The translations under genes and the position numbers were made by a program. 64,000 bases of DNA, taken from the NCBI RefSeq assembly GCF_009688945.1, contig NZ_AP021874.1:744001-808000 (forward strand). The letters run 5' to 3'. This stretch comes from Desulfosarcina alkanivorans. Its GTDB lineage: Bacteria; Desulfobacterota; Desulfobacteria; Desulfobacterales; Desulfosarcinaceae. The notes below the pieces were generated by a model, which made no database searches, had not been told where the DNA came from, and worked only from the letters and a program-made list of their open reading frames with translations. Positions 44,809-54,046 of this stretch are shown here, piece after piece (position 1 is the stretch's first letter; each line of letters begins with the position of its first letter).

Positions 44809-45585
44809 TTACTCGGGATTGCCGTTTTCAGCCTCAGCCTGCTGCCGTTCCTTGGGCGAGAGGAAAATTTTGAGGGACTCTTCCAGTACCATGGGGGACA
44901 CGCCACGGTTGATGGCAATGGCGGCCTCCACGATGATGCTTTTGTTCAGGCGTTCCTGCTCGCTTCTCAATGCCAGCTTGTCGGCAATGGGCAGGGCGAT
45001 CAGGTTGGCGATGACCGCACCGTAAAGGGTGGTCAGCAGGGCCACCGCCATGGACGGTCCGATGCTGGCCGGATCCGACATGGAGGAAAGCATCTGGACC
45101 AGGCCGATCAGGGTGCCGACCATGCCGAATGCCGGAGCGGAATCGCCCATCCCTTTAAAAACATTCTGGCCGGTGGCATGCCGCTGCCCCATCAGGCGAA
45201 TATCCTTTTGGAGCATGTCGGCGATGAGTCCTTCGTCATAACCGTCGGACAGATATCGCAGGGCCTTGACGGAAAAGGGATCGGTCGGTGTCTCCTTCTC
45301 CAGGGCGATGAGCCCCTCTTTTTTGGCAATGCGCGTGAATTCAACCATCTCGCTGATGATGTTTTCCGGTGATTCCATTTTTGCCAGAAAGGCCTTCATG
45401 GCCACACCGATGGAGCCGATGACATCAGCCATGGTGAATTTGATGAAGGTGGCCGCCAGGGTCCCGCCGACAACGATCAACAGGCCGGGGATGTTGATGA
45501 AAACCAGCGCGCTGCCGCCGATGACAATGGAGACCAGAATCAGTGCGCTGCCGCTGACCAGGCCTATGATCGTTGCAAGATCCAT
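44809..45585 (-). CDS. motA: stator protein MotA, PomA-like
   Basis: A 258-residue stator subunit with four transmembrane helices. The N-terminus MDLATIIGLVSGSALILVSI and the segment FINIPGLLIVVGGTLAATFI resemble PomA. The later segment FGMVGTLIGLVQMLSSMSDP contains the pore-lining helices. The cytoplasmic loop carries the charges that act on FliG. Its start follows the HD-GYP gene's stop immediately. Confidence 0.94.
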   Translation of the reverse strand: MDLATIIGLVSGSALILVSIVIGGSALVFINIPGLLIVVGGTLAATFIKFTMADVIGSIGVAMKAFLAKMESPENIISEMVEFTRIAKKEGLIALEKETPTDPFSVKALRYLSDGYDEGLIADMLQKDIRLMGQRHATGQNVFKGMGDSAPAFGMVGTLIGLVQMLSSMSDPASIGPSMAVALLTTLYGAVIANLIALPIADKLALRSEQERLNKSIIVEAAIAINRGVSPMVLEESLKIFLSPKERQQAEAENGNPE

Positions 45586-46758
45586 TTATTCCCTCACGGA
45601 CGATTTGCGTATCAGCACTTTGTCGGTGATGGTGCCGATGGTATGGTACTGTCTGAGTTTCTCGATACCGTAGTCGTCGAGTGCCGTGCCGGCCGCCATG
45701 ACAAAGGCACCGGTCTTCATGCGGACGTTGGCCGCCAGCACCATGCCGGCCGTCAATTCATCCAGCGATCGTTCCTCATCCGTCTGCCTGGCAAGGTCAT
45801 GCTGCCGGGCCACATTGACCTCCAGCAGCAGCGCCACCACCTGGGGTGACAGCAGGTACCCGTTGATTCGCTGCAGCCGTTCAGGGATGTCATCAAGGGC
45901 GATCTTTCCCCTGTGGATCATGTTGTCGTAAATGGATGCCGCCGATATCAGCTGCGCCCCGACGGGAATGTCATCGCCGGCCAAGCCGTCGGGAAATCCT
46001 TTGCCATTGATCTGTTCGTGGTGCATCCCCACCAGGAGGGCTGCCGGTTTCATGATTTCTATTTCACCGAGAATGCGTGCCCCCATGGCGGCGTGGGATT
46101 GGTACAGCTGCCGTTCGTCATTGATCATTTCCGTGCGGCTTTTGTTCAGGATGCCCTTGGGGATGCCTACCATGCCGATATCGTGGAGGAGGGCGGCCGT
46201 TTCGATGACCGGGATTTCGGCATCACCGACGCCGGGGTGCCGACGGGCCAGTTCGACGGCCAGTTGTGCCGTGCGCCGGCAGTGTCCGCCCAGGTCATCG
46301 TCAACCACTTCCATCAGCTGTGAGAACATGCGGATGGTCTGGACGTGGTTGGCGGTGATGATCTCGATTTTTCGGTTGAGCATCCGTTCCAGGTTGACGA
46401 TGCGGACACCGATTTCGATTCTGGCGCGAAGGGCGTCCAGGTCGATGGGCTTGGTGATGTAGTCATCCACACCGCTTTCCAGGCCGCGGACGATATCCGC
46501 CTGCGAATCCTGGGCACTGATCAATATCAGATAGATGTATCCGGAATCCTGCCGGTCTCGAATTCGGCGGCACAGTTCAAGGCCGTCCAGTTCCGGCATC
46601 ATCCAGTCGCTGACCACCACATCGATGGGGGTGCTGCAGATGGTTTTCCAGGCGGATTGGCCATCGGCCGCCCGATGAATCGTATGGCCCCATGCACCTG
46701 CCCGTTCACACAGAAGTTTCAGGGTTACTGGATCGTCGTCGGCTATCAGGATGTTCAT
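45586..46758 (-). CDS. response regulator with HD-GYP-type phosphodiesterase domain
   Basis: A 390-residue protein. The N-terminal receiver domain has DDD at 7-9 and phosphoacceptor Asp in VVVSDWMMPELDG. The C-terminal HD-GYP domain has LLHDIGMVGIPKG and HHEQINGKGFPDGL; the GYP triad is GFP here. A c-di-GMP phosphodiesterase role is likely though the variant triad may alter specificity. It shares a sigma-28 transcript with motA and motB, so c-di-GMP removal would be timed with stator synthesis. Confidence 0.88.
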   Translation of the reverse strand: MNILIADDDPVTLKLLCERAGAWGHTIHRAADGQSAWKTICSTPIDVVVSDWMMPELDGLELCRRIRDRQDSGYIYLILISAQDSQADIVRGLESGVDDYITKPIDLDALRARIEIGVRIVNLERMLNRKIEIITANHVQTIRMFSQLMEVVDDDLGGHCRRTAQLAVELARRHPGVGDAEIPVIETAALLHDIGMVGIPKGILNKSRTEMINDERQLYQSHAAMGARILGEIEIMKPAALLVGMHHEQINGKGFPDGLAGDDIPVGAQLISAASIYDNMIHRGKIALDDIPERLQRINGYLLSPQVVALLLEVNVARQHDLARQTDEERSLDELTAGMVLAANVRMKTGAFVMAAGTALDDYGIEKLRQYHTIGTITDKVLIRKSSVRE

Positions 46759-46884
46759 GGTATGGCCGTTTCAGTTAACACGTTCGCTCTGGATGATCGT
46801 TGAAAGTTCTCTCGATCACCTGTGAATTGCCGTGCCGGTGGGGTCCCCGGCGGCATTGCCGGCAATTCCCTTTGATGTAAGTTC

Positions 46885-46911
46885 ATATCGGCAGACCCAT
46901 TTAAAACTTAA
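46885..46911 (-). promoter_or_regulatory. sigma-28 promoter of HD-GYP-motA-motB operon
   Basis: On the minus strand: TTAAGTTT (46904-46911), 11 bases, GCCGATAT (46885-46892). Each box matches the FliA consensus at 7 of 8 positions with ideal spacing. The start is near 46878, about 120 nt before the HD-GYP gene. The rest of the gap 46759-47114 shows no supported gene. Confidence 0.8.
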
Positions 46912-47114
46912 ATAATGAATTTCCAGTATTTTAATCCCTTCGGGAGCACGGCGGCGAACCTTGGTCGGGACGAATCCCCGGTGGGAATTGTCTTCTTGAC
47001 AAGGATGTCGCCGAACCGGTAGGAACAGACGATTCCGAAACGATTTGCCAGCCATCCGATTCCGTCCATCCGCATGCCATGAAACGCGTTGGAGAACACA
47101 CAGGAGAGCCTGCC

Positions 47115-47447
47115 ATGGAAATAGATTGCCTTTTCTGCAAAATTGCCAACGGCCAGACGGCTACCGATTTTCTTTTCGAGAACGACAAGCTGGTGGTTTT
47201 CAGGGACATCAATCCCCACGCCCCCGTGCACCTGCTGATCGTTCCCAAACGGCATATCCGCAGCATCAACGATCTGACCGAGGGGGACAATGCCATTTTG
47301 GCGGAAATGATCACCACCGCCAGACGAATGGCGAAAAAGGAGCGTGTCGACGCTTCCGGATACAAGCTGCTTTTTAATGTGGAAAAAGGGGGGGGGCAGG
47401 TGATTTTTCATCTGCACCTGCACCTGATCGGTGGATGGAAAAAATGA
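47115..47447 (+). CDS. HIT-family nucleotide hydrolase
   Basis: A 110-residue HINT-like protein. It has N-terminal [10 protein letters not shown] and the C-terminal histidine triad HLHLHLIGG (H-x-H-x-H). It hydrolyses nucleoside phosphoramidates or similar. ATG 47115 has GGAG 8 bases upstream; the longer frame from 47079 has none. Confidence 0.93.
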   Translation: MEIDCLFCKIANGQTATDFLFENDKLVVFRDINPHAPVHLLIVPKRHIRSINDLTEGDNAILAEMITTARRMAKKERVDASGYKLLFNVEKGGGQVIFHLHLHLIGGWKK

Positions 47448-47482
47448 GGCTTTGTTCAAGGTAAGCGAAAAAGGAAATTCCG

Positions 47483-48250
47483 ATGCAAGTTGTGGTGATC
47501 ATTCCATCGCGATACGGGTCCAGTCGATTTGATGGCAAACCCCTGGCGACCATTTGCGGAAAACCGATGATCCAGTGGGTGTATCAACAGGCCACGAAGG
47601 CCGATTGTGTCGCTTCCGTACATGTGGCTACCGATGACCCAAGAATCCGGGACGCGGTCCGCGGCTTCGGCGGAAACGTCGTCATGACGTCGTCGCAGTG
47701 CCGTTCCGGTACGGATCGGGTGGCTGAAGCGGCCCAGCGGCTACGCCTGGAGATGACGGATGTCGTGGTCAACATCCAGGGTGACCAGCCGATGGTGGAT
47801 CCGAGATGCTTTGACGCCGTGGTCAAGCCTTTTTACGAGGACCCGTCGATCAAGATGAGCACGCTGGCCTTTGCCATTGTGGACGAACGCGAGATTACCG
47901 ATCCCAAGGATGTAAAGGTTACCTTCGACAACAACAGTGACGCCCTTTACTTCTCCAGGGCGACCATTCCTTTCGGACGGGACGGGGGGGGCGGATACGA
48001 CGTCTACAAGCACCTGGGGGTCTATGCCTATACCCATGAATTCCTGAACTGCTTCCGGTCTCTTGCGCCCGGGAGGCTCGAGGAGATCGAAAAACTCGAG
48101 CAGCTTCGCGCCATGGAGCACGGGCATCGCATCCGGGTGGTTGTCACGCCCTATGATTCTCCCGAGGTTGACCTGCCCATCGATATTGCCCGTGTCGAGG
48201 AAAAGATGAGGGCCATGGGAGCGTGCGGGAAATCCGATCGAAACGCTTGA
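47483..48250 (+). CDS. kdsB: 3-deoxy-manno-octulosonate cytidylyltransferase KdsB
   Basis: A 255-residue enzyme that makes CMP-Kdo for lipopolysaccharide inner core. Motifs are IPSRYGSSRFDGKPLATICG (nucleotide loop), RSGTDRVAEAA and VNIQGDQPMVDPRC. It indicates Kdo-containing LPS. It lies 35 bases after the HIT gene. Confidence 0.95.
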   Translation: MQVVVIIPSRYGSSRFDGKPLATICGKPMIQWVYQQATKADCVASVHVATDDPRIRDAVRGFGGNVVMTSSQCRSGTDRVAEAAQRLRLEMTDVVVNIQGDQPMVDPRCFDAVVKPFYEDPSIKMSTLAFAIVDEREITDPKDVKVTFDNNSDALYFSRATIPFGRDGGGGYDVYKHLGVYAYTHEFLNCFRSLAPGRLEEIEKLEQLRAMEHGHRIRVVVTPYDSPEVDLPIDIARVEEKMRAMGACGKSDRNA

Positions 48251-48265
48251 AAAAAATTAAAATAT

Positions 48266-48284
48266 GAGGCAGTCGCGGTGCCTT
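48266..48284 (-). terminator. weak intrinsic terminator after coiled-coil gene
   Basis: Minus strand: AGGCA and TGCCT form a 5-bp stem, followed after 'CATA' by runs of T. It lies between the convergent kdsB and coiled-coil gene. Confidence 0.4.
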
Positions 48285-48287
48285 CTG

Positions 48288-49145
48288 CTACTCAATCGTC
48301 TGCTCTTCGATGCCTGTAGAACCGGTATTGCCGGCCGGCGGGGGGGGGGAGACCGATGCAGTTGGCACGGGGGATGACGCCTGACCCGCCTGATCATTCA
48401 GTCGCTGATTCAATGCGTCAACCTGCTTGCGCATGGCGGTCAGTTTTTTCTCCACCTCGCGGATTTTCTCCTTGACCATCTCCTGAAGGCCCAGCCGCTC
48501 CAACCCCAAAGCCAGATTCATGGATTCCCGGCTCATTTTTTCCGACTCCAGCTGCCGGGATTTTTTTTCGATCGCCGCCAGTCGGCCCTGGTCCTTTTTC
48601 AAACCATCCGCCATGAGTTGAACCTGGGTCGCCAGTTCATCGTCGAACTTGTCGAAGGCGGTGTTCAGGTCCGCCATGTCCTTTTGCAGGGCGGCAATGG
48701 CGGCATCCGTTTTTTGGGTCACCGCCTTAATGGCGGACCGGTCCGCCTTGTCATCGGCGATCCGGTTGAACGCGGCGGTCGATTTCTGCAGGTTGACCTG
48801 CAGGGCGGCGGTGGCCTTTTTCAGCTCGTTGGTATTCTCCGCAAGCCGGGCGTCGAGTTTCGCCTGTTTGAGAGAAAGGTTGGAAAAACGGGACTCCAGG
48901 TCCTTGGAGAGGTTCTGGACTCCCATGGACCCGGTGTTTTGGGTGTTGATGACCCGGTTCTTGATATCCAGGTACGCCACGGCCAGGACAATCACCAGCA
49001 GGCAGGGGATCAAAACCGCCACGAGTGTAATCCGGGTGCTCAATTTCTCGATACGCAAATTTTCCGCATCCGCCATGTACATGGATTCCGGCTCCGCGTC
49101 CCCGCTGCGTATCGTGAACCGGGAGTTATCGTCTTTTTCGATCAT
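48288..49145 (-). CDS. membrane-anchored coiled-coil protein, unknown
   Basis: A 285-residue protein when started at ATG 49145, 7 bases after the guaA stop; the longer frame from 49214 would overlap guaA. It has a cytoplasmic N-terminus, one transmembrane helix (about 37-59, TLVAVLIPCLLVIVLAVAYL), then long heptad coiled coils (residues about 75-255) and a Pro/Ser/Gly-rich tail ending in the outer compartment. No family is recognised. It might be a structural spacer in the envelope. Confidence 0.75.
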   Translation of the reverse strand: MIEKDDNSRFTIRSGDAEPESMYMADAENLRIEKLSTRITLVAVLIPCLLVIVLAVAYLDIKNRVINTQNTGSMGVQNLSKDLESRFSNLSLKQAKLDARLAENTNELKKATAALQVNLQKSTAAFNRIADDKADRSAIKAVTQKTDAAIAALQKDMADLNTAFDKFDDELATQVQLMADGLKKDQGRLAAIEKKSRQLESEKMSRESMNLALGLERLGLQEMVKEKIREVEKKLTAMRKQVDALNQRLNDQAGQASSPVPTASVSPPPPAGNTGSTGIEEQTIE

Positions 49146-49152
49146 CGTCTGC

Positions 49153-50682
49153 CTATTCCCATTCAATGGTGCTTGGCGGCTTGGAACTGATATCGTATAC
49201 GACGCGGTTGACACCCCGCACTTCGTTGATGATCCGGTTGGAAATGTTTCCCAGAAGCTTGTGGGGAAGCCTGGCCCAGTCTGCGGTCATGGCGTCCTTG
49301 CTCGTCACCGCCCGAATGGCGACGATGTTTTCATAGGTCCTGCCGTCTCCCATGATGCCCACGCTCTTGATAGGCAGCAAAACAGCAAAAGACTGCCAGA
49401 GTTTACGGTAGTAACCGGAGGCGCGAATCTCTTCCTGAAGCACTGCATCCACTTCACGCAGCACTTCCAGACGTTTTTTGGTGATTTCGCCGATGACCCG
49501 TATGGCCAGACCCGGCCCCGGAAATGGCTGCCGCCACACCAGATCATCGTCGAGGCCCAATGTCCTGCCCAGCTTTCGCACCTCATCCTTAAACAGATAC
49601 TTTAAGGGTTCCACCAGCTTGAGCTTCATTTTTTTAGGCAGGCCGCCGACATTGTGATGGGATTTAATGACCGACGTGGGGCCCCCGAAGGCTGATTGGG
49701 ATTCAATGATATCCGGATAGAGGGTTCCCTGGGCCAGAAAATCGGCGTCTTTTATTTTCAGTGCTTCGGCCTCGAAAACGTCCATGAATTCCTTGCCGAT
49801 GATTTTGCGTTTGCGCTCCGGGTCGGACACCTTGGACAGGGCCTTGATGAATCGCGTGGCGGACTTGACAAAACGGATATTGATTTTCAGGTGGCTTTTG
49901 AGCTTCCGCTTCAGCTGGTCGGCCTCGTTTTTTCGCAGCAGGCCGTTGTCCACGAAGATACAGGTGAGGTTTGTGCCGATGGCCCGGTGGATCAGAAGTG
50001 CGGTCACCGATGAGTCCACCCCGCCGGAGAGGCCCAGGATCACTTTCTTGTCCCCCACGGTCTCGCGGATCTGTTCGACGGTATCCCGGGCAAAGGATTT
50101 CATGGTCCACGACGGTTTACAGCCGCAGATGTCAAAGAGATAATTACGGATTATTTTGCGCCCTTTGGCGGTGTGTTCCACTTCCGGATGAAATTGAACC
50201 CCAAAGAATTTTTTACGGGTGCTGGCCATGGCGGCCACTTTGGTATTGGCGGTTGAGGCACTGATGGTAAACCCTTTGGGGAGGGTCTCGATGGAATCCC
50301 CATGGCTCATCCAGGTGACCGTTTCTTTACCGATACCGGCAAAAAGGCCTTTTTGCTGCCTGGCGGTCAGCGCGGCAAACCCGTACTCGCGTTTGCTGGC
50401 CTGTTTGACTTTGCCGCCCAGGGTATCCACCATGAAGTGCATTCCGTAACAGATGCCCAGTATCGGAATGCCCAGCTTGAAGATGCCGGCATCTACCCGG
50501 GGGCTGTTTTTTTCATAGATACTCGACGGCCCCCCGGACAGGATGATGCCTTCGGGCGACCAGGCGCGGATCTGCTCAGCCGTAACGGTCGGGGGTTCTA
50601 TCTGACAGTATACGCGGCACTCGCGCACCCGACGGGCGATTAGCTGATTGAACTGGGAGCCGAAATCAATGATGACAATCAT
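49153..50682 (-). CDS. guaA: GMP synthase (glutamine-hydrolysing) GuaA
   Basis: A 509-residue enzyme converting XMP to GMP. The N-terminal class I amidotransferase has catalytic Cys in ILGICYGMHFM and His-Glu in FHPEVEHT. The ATP pyrophosphatase has the PP-loop GLSGGVDSS, and the C-terminal dimerisation domain ends RVVYDISSKPPSTIEWE. GGAG sits 8 bases before the ATG. Confidence 0.97.
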   Translation of the reverse strand: MIVIIDFGSQFNQLIARRVRECRVYCQIEPPTVTAEQIRAWSPEGIILSGGPSSIYEKNSPRVDAGIFKLGIPILGICYGMHFMVDTLGGKVKQASKREYGFAALTARQQKGLFAGIGKETVTWMSHGDSIETLPKGFTISASTANTKVAAMASTRKKFFGVQFHPEVEHTAKGRKIIRNYLFDICGCKPSWTMKSFARDTVEQIRETVGDKKVILGLSGGVDSSVTALLIHRAIGTNLTCIFVDNGLLRKNEADQLKRKLKSHLKINIRFVKSATRFIKALSKVSDPERKRKIIGKEFMDVFEAEALKIKDADFLAQGTLYPDIIESQSAFGGPTSVIKSHHNVGGLPKKMKLKLVEPLKYLFKDEVRKLGRTLGLDDDLVWRQPFPGPGLAIRVIGEITKKRLEVLREVDAVLQEEIRASGYYRKLWQSFAVLLPIKSVGIMGDGRTYENIVAIRAVTSKDAMTADWARLPHKLLGNISNRIINEVRGVNRVVYDISSKPPSTIEWE

Positions 50683-51011
50683 GGGTATTCTCCAGGGTAA
50701 AACGTCGCAAATATTCTATAATTCAACAATTTAAACAATTTTCGGGGTCATAACACTATCGGGTGAAAAAGGCAACCGGACGAAACGCCGGCCGTGACCC
50801 GGGATCGGGAGAAGAAATCAAGGAGGACTCCCGGGAACTGACCGGCATCCGGTCCAGGCTGTGGATAAAGGGGTGTCGGGTTGAAAAATATTGCATCAGC
50901 GACTATAACCGTTGCCGGCTCGATTTCAATGGGTTTCCCGGTGTGACGACAGGAACGCCTGACCCGGGGGCAACATGGCGGCAACAGGACCTGAATCCGG
51001 TTTCTCTGACT
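50683..51011. other. divergent intergenic region guaA/mltF
   Basis: A 329-bp region. The first 80 bases are AT-rich and should hold the guaA promoter. A plus-strand frame runs from GTG 50763 into mltF, but its residues look non-protein-like and place the lipoprotein signal internally, so I treat it as noncoding. Confidence 0.5.
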
Positions 51012-52430
51012 ATGCACGAAGGCAAGTTCGACATAAGGTGGTTATTCGCGATCGTGGTGGGCGTTTTCCTGGTGCTGTCCGGCTGCGACGGGCAACTGAC
51101 CCAAAACGACCTGGAAGCGCTTCAATCCCGGGGCGAATTGGTGCTGATCACCCGCAATAACTCGGCCTGCTATTACGAAGGGCCCCATGGTCCCGCCGGT
51201 TTTGAGCATGATCTGGCCAAGGCATTTGCCGATCAACTCGGTGTAACCCTTCGCATACGGATAATCGAAGAGGAAGCGGACATGATTGCCGCCCTCAGGT
51301 CCGGAGTGGGGGATATCATTGCCGCCGGCATCCCCTTTGGCGGGCAGACGGCCTCGCTGCTGTCATTGGGGCCGGGATACCTGGAGGTCGAACAACTGGT
51401 GGTCGGACGTCGCGGCGGACCGGACATCTCCAGCGAGAAAGCCCTTGAAGCCTATACCCTCTGGATGACCGGCAGCAGTGCCCGTATTGAATTCCTGGAA
51501 TCATTACGCCGGACATTGCCAGGGGTGAGCTGGAAAATCCTGAACGAATACAGCGCTGAAGACTTACTCCAGATGGTCTGGAACCGATCACTGCCCCTGA
51601 CGCTGGTGGACTCCAACATCATGTCCATGAACCATCATTATTATCCCGAACTGACCGTTCTGTTGTCCCTGGGATCCCCCCGGCAGCTGAAATGGGCCGC
51701 GGACCCTCGAAATCGCCAGCTCAGGCAGGCCATCAATGGGTGGTTTGACCGTCAATCCACCCGGCAAACGATCAAGGGACTGGTCAATCACTACTACAGC
51801 CATCTGGAATCCTTTGATTACGTCGATTTGGCCAGGTACCGCCGGCGGATCAAATCCCGGCTGCCCAAATACCGGGCCTACTTCGAAGCGGCGGCCGGCA
51901 AATACGACCTGGACTGGCGTCTGTTGGCGTCGCTGGCCTATCAGGAGTCCCATTGGAACCCCCGGGCAGAGAGCTATACCGGTGTGCGGGGCATCATGAT
52001 GCTTACCCGCGAAACGGCGGCGGCCATGGGGGTGGAAGACCGGGTGGATGTGGAGAGCGCCATTTTTGCCGGCGCCCGTTACCTGGGGCGTCTGCATCGA
52101 CAGGTCGGCGAGACGGTTCCCGAGCCAGACCGAACCCTCATGGCACTGGCAGCCTACAACATCGGATTCGGGCACCTCCAGGATGCCAGGATCCTTGCCG
52201 GTCGGCTGGGAAAGCCGGAAAACAGCTGGCATGGCGTCCGCTCGGTGCTCCCGCTGCTTCAGCAGAAAAAATATTACCGGACGCTGGCGCATCGATACGC
52301 CCGGGGTAACGAAGCCGTCATTTACGTGGATCGCATCCGGACCTACCATAAAATGCTTCAGCCGGCTCTGGACGCCATGGCGCCCGATGTGGCCGGGGAG
52401 AGCGAATCCATACTTTTTCCGGGGCTATAG
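51012..52430 (+). CDS. mltF: membrane-bound lytic murein transglycosylase MltF-like
   Basis: A lipoprotein of about 472 residues that cleaves peptidoglycan glycan strands. The signal sequence ends in lipobox VLSGC. A solute-binding-protein-3 type domain (LITRNNSACYYEGPHGPAGF) covers about 40-270. The SLT domain (about 300-440) has the catalytic Glu in LASLAYQESHWNPRA and the LMALAAYNIGFGHLQDA motif. The start at ATG 51012 is fixed by the signal peptide, though its ribosome binding site is weak. Confidence 0.9.
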   Translation: MHEGKFDIRWLFAIVVGVFLVLSGCDGQLTQNDLEALQSRGELVLITRNNSACYYEGPHGPAGFEHDLAKAFADQLGVTLRIRIIEEEADMIAALRSGVGDIIAAGIPFGGQTASLLSLGPGYLEVEQLVVGRRGGPDISSEKALEAYTLWMTGSSARIEFLESLRRTLPGVSWKILNEYSAEDLLQMVWNRSLPLTLVDSNIMSMNHHYYPELTVLLSLGSPRQLKWAADPRNRQLRQAINGWFDRQSTRQTIKGLVNHYYSHLESFDYVDLARYRRRIKSRLPKYRAYFEAAAGKYDLDWRLLASLAYQESHWNPRAESYTGVRGIMMLTRETAAAMGVEDRVDVESAIFAGARYLGRLHRQVGETVPEPDRTLMALAAYNIGFGHLQDARILAGRLGKPENSWHGVRSVLPLLQQKKYYRTLAHRYARGNEAVIYVDRIRTYHKMLQPALDAMAPDVAGESESILFPGL

Positions 52431-52549
52431 GTGTCCTCCCGGGATGGGCGCCCGGCGATACGATTTGCACAACCGCAATGAATGTGGTAGTGACGGCCAC
52501 CGGTTGGAGGCGGAACGGTGTTTTTAACCATTGAGGAATGTTCAGGATA

Positions 52550-53317
52550 ATGCCAGGAACCATCGTCCAGATCTATGAGATCCAGACCCCGGATGAAGCC
52601 CGCGCCATGATCGGGCTGGGGGTGGATCACATTGGCAGCGTGGTCACGTCGCAACACCGCCGCCACGACCCGGTTCTCCGAGAAACCGTTTCGGTGGTTC
52701 GCCAGATGGGCGCTGTCAGCAGCCTGATTCCGCTGTACAAGGACCCGGAGGCCATTTTCGACACCCTGGATTATTACCGGCCGCATATCGTTCATTTTTG
52801 TGACGCGCTGAACGACAACGGCGATCATTCGGTCGACGCCGCGCTCGAACTGCAGGCGGCGGTGAGGACCCGTTTCCCGGATATTCGCATCATGCGCTCC
52901 ATTCCAATCGGGCAAACGGGGGCGGCCATCGGAGAGGCGGTATTGTCGCTTGCCGGCAGGCTGGAACCGCTAAGCGATTTCTTTCTGACCGATACGGTAA
53001 TCACGGGTGCGCCGGGCGCCGCCGATGCCGATCAGCCGGTAGCCGGTTTCGTCGGGATTACCGGTCTTACATGTGACTGGTCAGTGGCCGCCCGGTTGGT
53101 GGAAGTAAGCCGCATTCCGGTGGTTCTTGCCGGAGGCGTGTCACCGGAGAATGTGGCCGACGGCATCCGGCAGGTTCGTCCCTTCGGCGTGGACAGCTGC
53201 ACGTGCACCAATGCCGTCGATCAGCAATGCCGCCCCATTCGTTTTCAAAAAGACCCGGCACGGGTCGGTGCATTGGTATCGGCGGCGCGCAAGGCCGACG
53301 ACATCAACCAGGGCTGA
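52550..53317 (+). CDS. TrpF-like TIM-barrel protein lacking catalytic Cys
   Basis: A protein of about 255 residues resembling phosphoribosylanthranilate isomerase. The C-terminal phosphate-binding part (VVLAGGVSPENVADGIRQVR, FGVDSC) and the Asp-containing strand FFLTDT are conserved. The N-terminal KICGIT motif with the catalytic Cys is replaced by QIYEIQ, so ordinary TrpF activity is doubtful. It stands alone, not in a trp operon, upstream of efp. A distinct sugar-phosphate ligand is plausible. The start at 52550 or 52538. Confidence 0.75.
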   Translation: MPGTIVQIYEIQTPDEARAMIGLGVDHIGSVVTSQHRRHDPVLRETVSVVRQMGAVSSLIPLYKDPEAIFDTLDYYRPHIVHFCDALNDNGDHSVDAALELQAAVRTRFPDIRIMRSIPIGQTGAAIGEAVLSLAGRLEPLSDFFLTDTVITGAPGAADADQPVAGFVGITGLTCDWSVAARLVEVSRIPVVLAGGVSPENVADGIRQVRPFGVDSCTCTNAVDQQCRPIRFQKDPARVGALVSAARKADDINQG

Positions 53318-53425
53318 TTTGCCGATAGTCACATCAGCGGCCATCTCTTGACCGGGATGGCATTGCCGGCTGGATGGAAGCATACTCAGATAAAATGTAA
53401 CATTCCCAAGGGAGGGGTAAACCCT

Positions 53426-53986
53426 ATGTACGAGAGCAGTGATTTGCGAAAAGGGCTGAAAATAGAGATCGACGGCGATCCCTATGTGGTCGTCCAGTTC
53501 GAGTTTGTCAAACCGGGAAAAGGGCAGGCATTGTACAAATGCCGCCTGAAGAACATGATCAGCGGATCGCAGTTCGACAAGACCTACCGGTCCGGTGAGA
53601 AATTCAAGGAGGCCAACCTGGAAGAGGTGGAGATGGAATATCTCTACTTCGACGGGAGCGCTTACTGCTTCATGAATTCGGCCAACTATGAACAGGAGTT
53701 CCTGTCCGAAGATCAGGTGGGCGACGCCAAACCCCTGCTCAAGGAAAACACCGTCTGCAACGTCCTCATGTTCGAAAAAAAAGCCCTGGCCGTCTCTTTG
53801 CCCAATTTCGTCGAACTGACCATCACCGATGCGGAACCCTGGGCAAAAGGGGATACCGCCGCCGGTTCCACCAAGCCGGCCACCCTTGAAACCGGCCACG
53901 TGGTCCAGGTCCCCCCCTTTGTCAACGAGGGGGAGAAGATCCGCATCGATACACGAACCGGACAGTATGTGGAGCGGGTAAAGTAA
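53426..53986 (+). CDS. efp: translation elongation factor P
   Basis: A 186-residue protein, typical length, with three beta-barrel domains. The loop KPGKGQAL places Lys32 at the position modified in E. coli EF-P. It relieves stalling at polyproline. ATG 53426 follows AGGGAGGGG. No modification genes (epmA, epmB) are visible here. Confidence 0.95.
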   Translation: MYESSDLRKGLKIEIDGDPYVVVQFEFVKPGKGQALYKCRLKNMISGSQFDKTYRSGEKFKEANLEEVEMEYLYFDGSAYCFMNSANYEQEFLSEDQVGDAKPLLKENTVCNVLMFEKKALAVSLPNFVELTITDAEPWAKGDTAAGSTKPATLETGHVVQVPPFVNEGEKIRIDTRTGQYVERVK

Positions 53987-54046
53987 GACCGGAGGTCGGA
54001 GAACCGGGAACCAATACACCGATGCTTTTTTATCGGACTTCGGGCA

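Noticed and set aside
50763..51011. 83-residue N-terminal extension of MltF
   Set aside because: It would bury the lipoprotein signal peptide and lipobox inside the protein.
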